This document shows positions 35,304 through 48,197 of a DNA stretch of 64,000 nucleotides, piece after piece (positions within the stretch are counted from its first letter, which is position 1; each line of letters starts with the position of its first letter). This DNA comes from Phoma sp. XZ068 (Eukaryota; Ascomycota; Dothideomycetes; Pleosporales; Didymellaceae), in assembly GCA_004835665.1 (NCBI GenBank), contig RBKR01000010.1, positions 744,001 to 808,000 on the forward strand, read 5' to 3'. A program made the position numbers and the translations under genes. Under the pieces are notes generated by a model. That model was not told the DNA's origin and searched no databases. It worked only from the letters and a program-made list of their open reading frames with translations.

Positions 35304-35396
35304 TACAGGTATGCAGTATCCCAAAGGCCCCAGCTTTTCTTCGCCTGTCGCCAACTGACATTCCAAAGGCTTGTCTCGACACCCTCACTCTCGGCA

Positions 35397-38300
35397 ATGG
35401 CCTCTTTCTTTCAATCCTCACTTGCAAGCTCTAATGTTGACCTTGGGTCCAAATTCGTTATTTTCCAAAAACCCTCAATACCTGTTCATACATTGGTACA
35501 GGAATGGTGGCATATACTTGTCCTGGTTCTTGGAGCCGGTGCTGTCCTCGCGGGAGGCGTGTTGCAGATCTTTTTGGGGCTTCGTGGGAGACAGGTTTGG
35601 GCCAAAGGAATTGCCTGTCTACCTTTACGGTGGTTTCAGGTCGTACAGAAAGCGCTTTGCGCTTGCCACCGACGGGGAAAAGTACAGCAGTCCCTCAAAA
35701 CAGATTCAACACAGCGCAGTGATGCAGCAAACCATGGAGACCCCCTATCTATCTTTTCCAACGTCCGATCGTTCTGCATCACCACGTCAGGCCAGTGTGA
35801 TTCCCTTGAATGTGGAATGCATATAAGGTCCAGTTGCGACAAGGACCTCCGGACGTATGTGCTTAGTAGGCAAGCCAGGAGGCAGAGCAAACTGGGTTTC
35901 ACAATCTCTACGCCTGCAACCCTGTCAGAGAGCGCTTCTCAAGTCCCTACCCTTGGATCGTTTGACATGAGGTGTCTCAAACATGAATCCCGGCTACAAG
36001 GCGGGCTCCGGGCAGTTGCTGCGTCGTTGAACGCGTGGCGGCTTGCGGAAGGATACGACGGGTTCATCATTTGCTGCGGTCAACATGACAATTCCGCCAC
36101 TGTGGATGAGCTTCTGCTAGAACTGCGCCAGTACAACAGTCCACTGGTCCTACGCGCAGATGCTGATTCACACATCTGGGACAGTCTCAACTTTAACTTC
36201 GTGCACGGGATTTTGCTCGAAAACGCCTGCGTGCTTCCTAGCGGCGAAAGGCGGGACTTTTTCCGAGCATCACGCGTCAGGGAGTGTGCCGCTCAATGCA
36301 AGTATCAACGAAACAATCGACCGGGCTTCTTTTTTGGATTTATCGAACTGTGGAGAATCAACCCTTCAGCGGCTGCTTTGAGACGAGCATACAAGCTAGC
36401 AGATTTCTTCGGAGCGAACGTCCTGGCCATGCCTTCAAAATTCTCAAATGACGACGGAGCACCTCTGAAGGAAATGCCTCTCAGCGGGTTTGACTGGCTG
36501 AAGGAGTCCGACGTGGTGTGGTTGCAGAAGGCTTGGTCAAGCCACACCGAGTTTTCGTTCACTGAGGAGCCGGGTTGCACACCCTTTCAGATGGACCTAT
36601 CGTGCATGCTGGATGCGTTACCTGCCGCTGATCGTATGCTCTCATTACAACCTGTGGAATGTGGTCCGGAAACATTAGAAGTGGCTTCCCACTCGCCGCG
36701 CTGGGCATCTCCTCCTGTTCCAGACGCGCCGTCTCGAGTAGACATATGGCACTTCGCGAGCTGTGGGACCGAACTCTGTCTCACAGGTTGTTTCAGCTTG
36801 CGGGACGAGATAGTGCAAAGCCAATACGATGCAGTTCTTACCATGCAAAAAAGCCTGAAGCACAATCAGCTGCTTCGCATGTATGGCGAGGCAGAAAACC
36901 TGCGTGTGCGCGACTCCTTGGCGGTGCTGTCCGGCCGTTCTTCATACCCCATCCTCATGCAATTTCTACTCAAGGGTCTGGCGGATCAGAGAATCCGGAT
37001 CCTTGCAGGCTTGGACAGCGGTTTTACCCTCCCTGATGAGGGCGGACACTTGTGGGCGGTGTCAGACACCACGCAGGACGAATTCGGGTATATGCTCGAC
37101 ATTCATATCTCCCTCAAGGTGCCCAACGACGTGGCAACAATTTGGCATACTTTCCTAGCCCATAGCGGCGTGCCACGTCTTCAGAGGTATGAAGAGGAAC
37201 TCTTACTCAGCCGCACGCAAAAAATCAAGAGGGATAAGCAGCTCCCACTCAGCATCGTTAAAGAACTGGAAGGGAGTTCCGAGTCAGAACTCCTCTATCT
37301 GGTTGAGCAGATCAGGATTTCCGAGCGCAAGCACCCCTTCAACCGTGCAATTTCGGAGGCGGCTGAACACTACCTGATCCAGGATGCCACGGTTCGTGCA
37401 TGGAACGCCTTTCACTCCCGAGCGTGTCTCGACGGCTCAGTCAGCGTTCAATCTCTGCTGGAACAGAGAATCGCGCATTTCACAAATTTAGGAGCTGCGA
37501 TGTTGCCAACTCTGGAAGATCTCGTAAGCTTGCATGAAATGCTACAACAGAGACTGGAAACAGCGTTGCGGACGTGCGACAGAGCAACGCTGGGCATGCT
37601 GACCAACCCTTTACTCGTGTCGTATGGCCACGCCGGTACTGAGCATGCTCTCCTACCTTCTGTTGACCTCTATGGTTTGATATTCTTCTGTGCGCTACGG
37701 AGACTGGCATTCGAGGACGTGTACCTGGAGACAACTGACCGGTGTCCCCTCTTGTTACAGCCAGACCAAGCCGGTGTTTTTGCCGAGCTCTGGGTCCTCG
37801 GATCGCAATGCGAGATTTATTTCGGGGTGTCTCCTCGTACTTTGGGAGAAATTGCATACAATAGGTACCAGCTGTTCCTCAGTCACAGCCCACCTCCAGA
37901 AGACGCTTGGAATGGTAAAGAGGTGTTCACCGCCTACTCCGTTCCTCAAATATCAGATGGGTTACCGGCAACAATATCGAACCTTCGACCCAAGGGGATA
38001 TCCGGCGAAGTCAACGCTCAGAAAGCAAGTAAACGAGAACGTCTTTCACAGTACCGGCGGGGGGCGACCACTGCTGGGACTCTATCGATATTCTGCCTCC
38101 CGGCTATAATCGATGTCGTACTCCTCACCTTCCTCGGCCGTGGGCTCTTTTTGACAGCTTTCATGACCGACGAGTTCAAGTTGATGGCGGATTACGCCAT
38201 CATGACCGCACTCATCATGACAGGGGGCGTGACAGGATTGGTTGGTAGTACTGGCGGCTTCTATCTGTTCAACGTAAGTGCTGCAAATGAGAGGCAGATA

Positions 38301-41300
38301 TTTTAGTATGAAGCTCACTTGTTGCAGTCTGCCTTTGACAACTTAGCGCATTTTATGGTCCAACGCTTTTCTGCAAGTATGATGCTGACGAGTCTTGTTG
38401 CACTTTGCGGCCTGGTTGCGTTCGGTACCAACTACTCCTGGTTCGGAGGGTTGGTGTTCGCTCTGTATTTGTTTCCGCTCTCAATCTTTTTGACGATCTT
38501 AGGTGAGCAGCTTTTCTCTCGCTGTTATACATCTCAGCAGCCCGTCGAGTCCCCACTGTGGAGACACTTGCAATTCATTAACAGTGTTGCAATCAGGAAT
38601 CTTTGCGACAATGCACCGACATGACTCTGGTTTGTCTTCTGGACGCATCGAAATGTGGAAATTCGTGCCGGTTCTTTTCATCTCACCTATCCTGACGATA
38701 TTCGTGCCTTACTGGGACCTTCCGATCTATCTTTCAGTCCTTTACGCTTTCACCTTCGCTATTCTTACCGCATTCCGTCGTCTATGTCGCGAGTGGACAG
38801 ATTGGCACTTGAGGATACCAACCATCACGGATAAGGACATGATCCAGTGGTTCCGGAAACGGTTTCCTGATCAACTTGACATGGACGACGCGGCACTGGT
38901 AACAGCGGCTCGTGTTGCTCTCAAGGCCGAAGTCTGCAAAATCGAGGATCAGGAGCGGTTCTGGAACCTATGGAACCGTAGTAGTCAAGTTGACGAGGTT
39001 GCAGGGCCCGTCGCGCACAATCTGCGTTTGATAGAATTCCTCCTTGCCACTCATTCTGGTGCTTCAGAGGTACCAGAGCTGTTCAGTTCGACTTGGTCTG
39101 TTCAGTGTGAGCTCGCTCTGAACAACAAGAGACAGTTGATGCGAGGGCTCAAAGAGCACAGCGCCTTCATACATTATCGATATTCACGCTACGACGTGAG
39201 TAAATCATCGATGTCTGCATAGTGATACGGAGCGATAACTCCCATAGCTTGGTCAAAACGTCGGCCTCTTCCTTCTTGCGCTGCTCGATCGCCTCATCGC
39301 CACAGTTATGTCGGCCCGCCAACCTGCAGTAGACGAATTTGCAACCAATTCGGCAAGATATGCCATAGGTTTCGCATTACTGTACTTTCTCTGCGGAGCT
39401 ATGGCCGTGGATGTGGTACTGCAGAAACAGTGGGGTTTCGCCTCAAGCTCCTTCAAGCAGAGACTCAGGGACCTGGACGAGGTCAGTCAGGCAACCGAGA
39501 GTAACGAAAAGTCAGTATAACATTCGCCATTGCCAGACATTAATACTGACGTCTTACAGGCAGCACCGTGAACGTTATAGATATGCACTCACACAACTTA
39601 TGAGCTTTTTACTGATAATATTTGGAGTCTTCACAATATTTCACTGCCTGCTTGTGAGCGAGTATCGGGCATCCATCCTCTATTTCTCGTACACCTCAAG
39701 TTACACGGCTGTCCTGCTCTGTCAAGTATGTATTGCTTCGTCTAGTACGATTACTCCGCTTCTCGATGGCGTTGACTGACTGACTGTTAAGTTCCATCGA
39801 TGCTTCACGAGGAGTCATCGACTTCACGTGATAACGGTTCTAATCTGTTGTAGCCTGGGGTTCACCATTGGATGTATACTTCGAGCCATACCCTCCACAG
39901 CCGCTTTCCGTTATGATTTTGTCATCGGCCAAAACGCTGCGGCAATCAGCGCAGTGATCGGGACCGGTGTGTTGACCAGACGCGTCTACAACCCTTCTGC
40001 CCAGGCGCATAGTTCAAATATGCTGGAGACGGGACATAGCAGTCTAGCCCGTCCCGATGTGACCACGGGTCGGGTTTGCGCGTCATCGCCACATACCATC
40101 GAGCATGGAGCACCATGTGCGCACATTCACAACAACCATCTCCGGTTCCTCGAGGATGCATGTTTTGGAGTACATGTTGATACGGCTTGGCACACGCTGC
40201 ACGAAGACGTTCGCCGTTTCCTTTTGCACCGCGTTTCCGGGAAGTCTGCCGTGATAACACCCGCGGTCCAAGTATGGCTATCGGCAAAGAAGGGCAGAGC
40301 ATCATGGCAAGACTGTACCCCCCAGAATGGCCAGCATCAACATCACATTACGGAACTTACACATGCGACTGACTTTTTGGATGCTTTCCCCTCACGACCC
40401 GAGAACGGTACGGAGTTTGAGCTCACTTCAGATTGTGCTTGGGAAACCGCTTCACGGAGACGCCCTCTCACGAAGATAATAACGCAAGGTATCGACGATG
40501 TCGTCAAGTGGATCTCAATTATTTCCGGAGCTGCTCAGGATGCCCCAAGGGAACTCTGGTACACCCTAAATGGCGGCAGGTTCAATGAGCTTGCCCTTTG
40601 GATTCTACTCAGATTCTGGAAGTTGTGCTGGTGGTCTAGGAATTTCCATACTTATGCTCTTCTGATAGCCGGCAAGGAGCCCGCAGCTTCGCTTCTCGAC
40701 ATGGCGAACCATGGGGCACGCAGAATCCTCCGTGGTAATATCATCATGGTAGACAGTCCCAGAGGTACATTGACTGGTTTCGTTGCAAGAAGTCATGGCA
40801 ACCTATTGGGTGTGTTGGTCCACCAAGGTCTATACAACGAAATTCCTAAAAGTCAACGCCCGGTAGCGGTTGCGTTCTACGACGCGGAGAATCGCTTGTA
40901 CCGTCGCCAGGAATTTCTGAGCAATCTGGAAATGATCTACCACTACGACGATAAAAGCTCGAGCAGATGGCCGATTTCTAAGACTACGATACACTCAGAA
41001 AACAAACTGGAAACCCGATACGACACATTCGGCCGCCCAGTTAGTGGTCAGCAACTGCGCAACGGAATAGTCTTTGACTATGAGTTTCGCTACAAACACC
41101 GAGGCGTAGGAGACTCCGACCTCGTCTGTGCGACATACAAGAGCTCAGACGATACATTTCCTGCTGTACTTACAGTTTATTGGTGCGTCCGCCCGAACGC
41201 AAAGTCGGACAGGATAGAACAATGGACCCCATCGAATAAGGTACAGGTCGTCCAAGCTGTGTTCTTCTCTGGACAGACGTATGAGGTCCGGTGGATCTAC

Positions 41301-43823
41301 AAGCATGCGCATGGCGCTGACGTCGAAGCAAGTGTTTACCACGATGGAGTGCGCAGACCCTGTTTTCCGCCGCCAGAGATCATGGAGGAAAAATTTGGTT
41401 TGCTTGAAAAGCCTAAGCAATTCTGTTTTGATGATGAAGATCTTCTAATCTACCATTCATCGACGTCGCTAAAAAGGCTGGTGCCTTCCAGTTATGGGTT
41501 CTTCGCGAAAGCGTCCAATGCGCTGATGTCAAGTTGGCCGTTGCGCTACATGCGCCTGGGAGAGGTAGTCTCCTATCACAAACTGTCCTCTTCTGCTCTA
41601 CGAACCGCGCTTTGGGACTCTTGGCAAAGGGCCCCCTACCTTGACGCAATCACAGCATCTTTCCTCGACGAGCTTATACTGCGAAAGGAGCCTCTCTTGC
41701 GCGAATATTGGCGGCTTCGTGATTCGGGTTTCCTGCGACGTGCCGCCGAAATGCTGGACAAGGACTTGGAACAAATCGTCTCGGCAATCGAACCTACGTA
41801 CGAATCCTCCTCAAAGTGCCCGCTCCTCATCAAGCCTGCTGATCTTCTCCTCATGGGCTTAGGCAAAGATGCAAATCAAACGACGGCTCGTCTAGATTAC
41901 GCATACAGCGACTCCGAGTCGGCCACGTCTGTGATCTTCTCCGACAACGGTTGCTGGCCAGACAGTCCCGGTGGTGTTTCGAATTGCCGCAGAGACTTGG
42001 TCAATGGACACAAGACTATCAGGGGTCATTGCCTAGCAGAGTCGGCGAGTGATTACGGCATTCCACGGTACCAGATCGAACGGAATATCACAAGCATGAA
42101 GGTCCTCCCGCTTTGGGGCCTAGATGGCAAAACCGCGCATCATGGAGTCTTCGACAACCTTTTACAGACCCAAGTGGATGAGAAAATCTCCCAGACCGAA
42201 GTTAGAGAGGACATTGAGCAAACCTTTATTCCACTTTTGCGGGATTTTGTTCGAGGCGCCCGTTCGAAGCGCTACAATCGAAACGATCTGGCCGTTTGCA
42301 GCAACGTTTTCCTCAGAATGAACAGATATTTCGAAACATGCGACTTCAACAAGACCTGGCACAGCAAGCAAGTGCGAAAAGCTTGGGTTCAAGCATGGCT
42401 TGTCGAGTACGATGACCCCAACGTGTGGAACTTTCGGGAACACCCAGCGATCGTACACCCGTCCTTGAGCGATTTCCACGAGGCGCTCGACCTATACATC
42501 GCTTACTTCTTCATTTACTCTGTAAAGCTGCCGTCGCAATGCCCAACCGTCTTCCAAACTACGAACCACGGTATTGGCAGCTTATATGGAATGCTGCTAA
42601 AGTATCGACGAGGGGTTACTTGGGGTCTTTGGGATCATGCTATCCTCTGGCGAGAGACCTGCCTCAACATAAGCCCTGCACAGTGTTTGCTGCCATTGCC
42701 GGCACAGCTAATGCTGATTGCAGGGATCAGGCTCTCATGTCACTTGGCGTACACTCACGTGGACATAATCCTGCCCTGCACATCTGTTTTCAATCCAGAC
42801 TGGGAGCAGGATCTTGGGACCGATCAAGGCTTATGGGGTAGTAAGAAGATCTTCGCACGTAAGATCGACCCTATTGTCAATGGCATCGCTAATATGGATC
42901 TCTTCAAGCCTATTACCGAGCTCCGGAGCAAATTCCCTACAACCATCATGTTGTCCAACGTACAGTTCATCAAGGATGTGAAGACCGCAGTGCTCGCTGC
43001 AGATATCATTGTCAACAAGTACGGCTTTAGGGACTATCAGCTTGTCGTTTATGGTGCCCAGGACCGCCAGCCGAGCTACGTGCTCGAAACAGTCCAACTC
43101 ATTAATACCCGCGGCCTCGCCAGTAACGTGACCCTGGCCGGATTCGGCAGCCCCAAGGAGGTCTTGAAGGACGCATGGCTCTTTCTCAACTCCTCACTTT
43201 CAGAGGGCCTTCCTCTTGCTATCGGCGAAGCGGCATTGTCGGGAGTCCCAATCGTGGCAACAGAGGTCGGAGCAACCGCTTTGGTGCTCACTGACCCAGA
43301 CGATATTAAGAAACGCTACGGCGAGGTCGTACCACCGAATGACCCGGAGTCCCTTGCAAGGGCGCAGCTTAGCATCCTCGCAATGATGGGTCCATGGGCA
43401 GAGTACACCAAAACAGCAGAACCCGCACCTTTGCCGTATACCTTTACTGCAGAAGATGTGGCTAGGATTACAGAACGCATGTACGAAAAGCATGAAGACC
43501 GAAAACTGCTAGGCTTGAGGCTTCGGGAGGTCGTTCTACGCAGCTTCCACGGTCACCGCTACCTGCGCGAGCATGAGCAGATGTATTGGATTCAACGGCG
43601 AAGAGCAGAGATCCGGCGTTCCGCCTGCAGATCAGAAAGTCATCCACCAGCTCATGAAGTATACGGGCAGCGCAAGTTATTCAATTATGACCACAAGACG
43701 GAAGAGTCAGGGCCGGCTGAGGTGCGATGGCAACAATTTGAACACAGTTTGAAATACAAGGAACAGAAGCTTCGGTATCGACATGATATTGAGCAAGGAG
43801 CAAGAGTGGCGGAAGAAGAGTAA
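35397..43823 (+). CDS. gtb3: Giant membrane GT4 glycosyltransferase (Gtb3-like)
   Basis: Six exons: 35397-38273, 38328-38502, 38597-39195, 39248-39510, 39560-39725, 39792-43823. All junctions are in frame and give 2703 residues. A membrane helix lies at about residues 39-62, followed by a large soluble region, about eight to ten hydrophobic segments between roughly 890 and 1400, and a long cytosolic part ending in a GT4 domain. The latter shows LVVYGAQDRQP and the E-x7-E nucleotide-sugar motif in SLSEGLPLAIGEAA (near 2498-2506), then GVPIVATEVG. In Aspergillus, Gtb3 is the predicted galactosaminogalactan synthase at the plasma membrane, combining polymerisation and export. It is co-directional with uge3. 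I chose the first ATG, which precedes the first membrane helix. Confidence 0.87.
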
Positions 43824-44413
43824 TTTCAGTACGGCTTGGCAGTATCCCGTGGCTCGCAAAAGCAGTGCATATACTATATCCCTAACCACTATAAGGTGAC
43901 GAAAGCGGCCCCACCATTCGTTGAACATGCACTACAACACAAACACTTAACATCAAATTAGAGAAATTCGGCTTCAAAGGTATATACTTTCAACAGTCTG
44001 TTTCCAGCTGCTGTAAGTAGATTATCCTAATTGCGTTTCGTTGTCGCGTTATAGTGCTCAGAAGTTGGGGCAGTTCGAGCTGCAAGGAAGGCGCTACGCC
44101 GTTTTAAATTTCGACGACAAAGCTAAGCCCCATCTGGATTTCGAGGACAGCACTAAGCCTAATCCGCGATCTCGCAACAATTCGCCTGTCCAGAAGCCGT
44201 ACGGGCCGATTGACCCCTTAAGCAACTGTATATGTTGTTCTGCTGCACCGATCGTGCAGCTTAGAGAGCTGAATCTCTGCACCCCCTCCTTCATGTTGCT
44301 GCTCTTTCCTGCCGTCACTAATACCTCGATCCTGCTTACAGTAGACAGCAATTCTATTTGCGCGTGCTGCTGCTGGGCTCCTGACAGATACATCATTTTG
44401 CAGTTAGCTTGGA
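43824..44413. other. Intergenic 3' of gtb3
   Basis: 590 bp. An ORF at 44041-44436 lacks any recognisable feature and is read on both strands; I do not count it. Nothing else recognised. Confidence 0.5.
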
Positions 44414-44686
44414 ATGCCGGCAGCAGCTACCGATAATCTAAAAAAGCGAGGTCGGCCGCCCAAATATGCTTTAGCAGAAGAAAAGAAAGCCGCAAACACA
44501 GAAAGAAGGCGCGCTCAGAGAAGAAGTAAAGCTGCAGGAACACAGGTGGTGCTGTCCCAGCAGCATCAAGTCAGAGGCCTAGGGCAAGCTACGTTCTTTG
44601 TGCCACCTTCAGCACCGCTGGCTCCAGGCGGGCCACCTGCACTTGGAGGACTGCAACCTCCAATTATACTTGCTAAACATGCTTAG
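44414..44686 (+). CDS. Small AT-hook-like ORF, probable transposon relic
   Basis: 90 residues with an AT-hook-like N-terminus (KKRGRPPKYA), an Arg/Lys-rich helix (ERRRAQRRSKAA) and a Pro/Gly-rich end. Short ORFs of this type accompany fungal mobile elements, but I cannot name the family. At 45006-45046 a sequence with two CATCACGCG motifs and ACGGACACAG looks like the end of a pogo-type element; no matching left end was found. Confidence 0.35.
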   Translation: MPAAATDNLKKRGRPPKYALAEEKKAANTERRRAQRRSKAAGTQVVLSQQHQVRGLGQATFFVPPSAPLAPGGPPALGGLQPPIILAKHA

Positions 44687-45562
44687 AGCCTGATAACAAC
44701 CTTCTCTCTTGACAGTTAAGCTGTTCTCTGCGTTCCGAGGTAGCAATAGCTACGGATTAAAAATGCGTAGCTGCTGCTGTCAAAGCAAGCAGGGAGCTGT
44801 GAGGGCATCGAAAGAACACTACAGTAACGTTACTTGAGTAGGAAATCGTAAGGTTTATACAAATGTCTTTGCAACCTAACTGGCCGCTCTCGGCCCACAA
44901 AGTTTCTTGCAAATTAGGGGGGAAAGTTATATCTCGTGATAACAGCTGTTGTGGGTGGCTCTATAGTCTTATTTTCAATAGAGCGTTGATGTGGTTTTTG
45001 GGGCATCACGCGAAGCCGGCCATCACGCGCACGGACACAGTAGCATCGCCCTAACAATTTCTATAGTGATTTATCAGGTTTCAACTATCTGCCTGGCTCA
45101 CTTAGCACTTAGTGTCAATCGATACGAATAGCCAAGGCCCAAAGGTCGATTGCAACGATGACTAGATCTCTGCATAGCCTAAGTATCTCAGCTTTGTCGA
45201 GCGCATCCAACTCCTGTTTGAGGTTTCTGCTTAGCGCCGCAACAGCGCAATGACTTAAAGATTATATTAACACATTTGTTCGGGAACGGGGTTTGCATGC
45301 TACCGGTGACACCACTCAATAGTTCTTGCGCGGCGTTACCCGTAGCGATCGGCGGGGGTGCTAGATGCGGAGCACGAACGTCGGCCACGACATAGCCCTT
45401 TTCCTGGAACACAATCTCCAACTCTTGGCAAAAGAACGCTGCCTCCGCGCTGGCTAACCAGATGCTTAATCAACTCTATGGATATTCAAATGTTAGCTAG
45501 TAATGTGAGCGAGTTGCAAGCTTGAAGAAGGGCAAGGCTGGTGGGGTGACCGACTCACTTGC
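44687..45562. other. Intergenic with possible transposon end
   Basis: 876 bp. It contains the isolated inverted-repeat-like sequence near 45006-45046 noted above. The short ORFs on both strands are not supported. Confidence 0.4.
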
Positions 45563-46512
45563 ATGAAAAAGATAATGAGGGTAGGTTACATTGTGCATAC
45601 ATCTCTAGAGTCCGATGTATGCACAACTAGGAGTTGGCAAAGATGGAAAGAGGGCGATGCATTCTTCAGCCAAGCTGAGCCAAGGGAGATATATTTGCCT
45701 GAGGATAACGCCAACTCCATGCTGCTCATTTGTGCTATCATCCATCACCAAAACCATGATGTTCCTGACAACCTTTCGGCACACGATATTCTAGGAGTTG
45801 CTGTTGCAGCAGACAAGTACGATTGTGTACTTGCGCTAAGATTCGCCAGTGAGACCTGGTTCAGTGGCCACAATGAGGAAGCTGGCGACCAAGTGGTTCT
45901 CGCTGCTGCCGCGTATCTCCTCTGGAACGGGAAAGCTTTTAGAGAGATCACCAAGACGATAATCCTCACCCACAACGGGTCCTATCACAAATTGTGTTCT
46001 GCAGAGGTTGAATCTGTGATGAATTGGAAAGTGTTTTGTGAGTTCTTCACAGAGACGACTGCATTCTGCTGGCTAATCAACGTCAAGGCATGTTGGAAGA
46101 GGCAAGAGATCTCGCAAGGCTAAAGCTGGCAAACATTCTCATCAAGGGAGCAGACGATCCGACCGGGAGTTGTGTCCACAAATGTGGATGGTCAAGCAGA
46201 TATGCATTCGCATATCTTCAAGAGCTGGAAAAACAAGACCTTTGGCCAATAGACTTATCTCGCCAATCGATATCAAAAGCCGTAGAGACGGTCAGTAGAA
46301 TGCCTGACCCGATTCCAAGAGAATCGAGTGCCTCGTGCCAATACAGCTATAAGCACTGTACACCAGAGTACAGGAGGCATCGTCAGTGGGCTCTGGAGGA
46401 TTTGGACAAAAAGGTAGGACTTTGCCTAATTTGTATCAGAAAAGGGGAAGATAATGCCTTGAGCTGCCAGGGTGCGTGTTCTCAGCCCAGTCAGATCAGT
46501 CTCTATCAGTAA
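45563..46512 (+). pseudogene. BTB/POZ-like protein, frameshifted
   Basis: The first frame (to 46123) reads like the second half of a fungal BTB-domain protein: IYLPEDNANSMLLICAIIHH, then LSAHDILGVAVAADKYDC and ALRFASETWF. The continuation typical of such proteins (LLANQRQGMLEEARDLARL, CGWSSRYAFAYLQEL) is in the +1-shifted frame, joined near 46030-46070, to 46512. No intron with proper sites fits that spot. The usual start of the domain (substrate-type loop before FRVSS) is absent or unrecognisable before 45660. I read it as a decayed paralogue of a large fungal family. Confidence 0.6.
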
Positions 46513-46856
46513 TCTCATCTTTATATTACGCATGCCCAGAGCACCTTACACGTAACATCGCATAACATACATCGCTTGCATTAACAAATTGAGTAGTGCA
46601 GAGCCCTTCCAGGTACTCAACTCGATGTTGGCTCAATACCGTGTCGAAGTAAGATGCAATCTTATCGTACCGAATAGCGACAACTTGGATGTGTAAGCCT
46701 ATTCCAGGGCTCTAAATGCACTCTGCAGGCGTATGGCGCCATGAATTAACCTTCATCCCAAAAATCGGCCCCTGCGCTGGCATCTTCCGGGGAATTAACC
46801 CCTTAATCCCCTGATCCTCGTCGGAAATAGACGAGTGTATCTGTCTGTGCCCTCTC
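46513..46856. other. Intergenic, no gene recognised
   Basis: 344 bp between two relics. The sequence CTCCACAG at the right edge could be a splice acceptor of the gene fragment that follows. Confidence 0.4.
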
Positions 46857-47762
46857 CACAGTATATTTACGAATTCTACCAAGATTATCTACCGCTACCT
46901 ACCTCCTGAGGTAAGTGAACTTCTGGTATACTATCTGTTGCCAAATCACATGATCCTCATACACAGTCCTTACCCCACACAGTCAGATCACTCCTTGATA
47001 CAGTATATAGTCTCGAGAGCTTTACTCTCCTTAAATAACACAGCTCTCATTCTTCTTGCAGACTTCATGTTCTCACACTATCTCTGGCTGGTGGTTCCAT
47101 CCCTTGAGCAATTGTCGATACTCAATGCTGTACCTGGTTTTGAAGAGCCAGGATCGTTTCTGTCGCCCACAAACCTTGCTATCAGACGTTGACGACAGAA
47201 AGAAGCTCAAACCACAGGTCGTTCAGGCCCCGATAAACAGGATGAACCTTGGGATAGCTCTCAGCTTGGCGAGATTATTGCGGAAGAGATGAGGCGTGGT
47301 TTGAAAACAAAGGCTAGTATATCTCTCTGGCGACATACTGCTATAGCCATATCTAGAAGGCACCTGCCAGAGGGTCAATATTTCAAGCGTGACTATGGGC
47401 CAGACGTGAAAGATGCAGCAATGGACTTGCAAGCAGCGCATACTTCTCGGATGGCAGGATCCTGCTACGCCCGGGATATCCGTGAAGCACACGGTCATGT
47501 AGCGTCGATACGTGCAGAATATCGACAGCTAAGCCGAAGCTGGCACACTTGCTTGGGTTTCGGAGTGCCACTCCCTTCCCGCATTAAACTCGAACCTCCT
47601 ACTCCAAATACGGCCCTCGCATCTGAAACACAAGTGGAGGCAGAAGTGCCTATCAGTGGACGCAAACGGAGCCGCGAAGAGCTGGAGAAAGAATTGGACG
47701 ACTGGATCCGGGAAGAGTTAGTGTTACGCGTTAAACGTCAGCGCCTACCACGTGTTTCATGA
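46857..47762 (+). pseudogene. Tyrosine-recombinase-like fragment of a DUF3505-helicase-type protein
   Basis: Reading starts with KIIYRYLPPEVSELLVYYL (46881-46936), a motif I know from the middle of DUF3505/telomere-linked helicase proteins. It is interrupted by 140 bp (46937-47076) flanked by ACTATCT and resumes as WLVVPSLEQL. A stop and frame change near 47190 follow; then 47289-47762 reads LWRHTAIAISRRHL and AAHTSRMAGSCYAR. In these, Arg, His and Tyr fall where tyrosine recombinases carry H-x-x-R, the last His and the nucleophilic Tyr; His to Tyr is nine residues, as in XerD. The product ends with a basic tail and has no helicase part. It is broken and 5'-truncated. Confidence 0.55.
46937..47076. 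mobile_element. Possible small insertion with 7-bp duplication
   Basis: 140 bp interrupting the recombinase-like fragment, flanked by ACTATCT (46930-46936 and 47077-47083); removing it restores a continuous motif. No inverted ends were found. Its first 29 bases recur at the start of the truncated MULE (near 54432-54460, minus strand). Confidence 0.45.
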
Positions 47763-48197
47763 CTGAGTTGCACGAAGGAGAGTATGAATAATATTGGTAT
47801 AGAAAAACCTAGCCTCACGGGTAAAGGTGATATATTAGTACAAGTGGTAGGGAATTTCGTGGGTTCTTGAGCTGAAGGGGGACTTCTTAAAGCGCTATGT
47901 GATAGCTCACGAGGAAGATGTGGAGAGGCAGGTAGACTACTTAGTAGACTAGACGAAGACTGACGCCTAGGCCTTTGGGCAGACGGAGTCGCTCTCATAG
48001 GATCAGTTTCTACAATTTGAATATCATTGTACATTATACGCTGCGCGGCTGACATAAGACCACTCTATCTAATAATTGAGAGTGTAGCATCAGGCAGAGG
48101 TTTACGTAGTAGCTAGATAGCTAACAGGCTAGAGTAGGCTATAAAAACAGGCATGCAACAACTTTAGTTAGATTCACGCTTCTAGCTGCATGCCTAA
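47763..48197. other. Intergenic, no gene recognised
   Basis: 435 bp between convergent reading frames; a minus-strand Ser-rich ORF (48055-47738) has no support. Confidence 0.5.

Noticed and set aside
45006..45046. Pogo-type right inverted repeat belonging to a complete element with the AT-hook ORF
   Set aside because: The motif resembles such an end, but no left partner or TA pair could be found, so no element was called.
46861..46937. Intron donor GTAAGT at about 46911
   Set aside because: The bases encode conserved residues of the motif (PPEVSELLVYYL), so splicing there would remove them.
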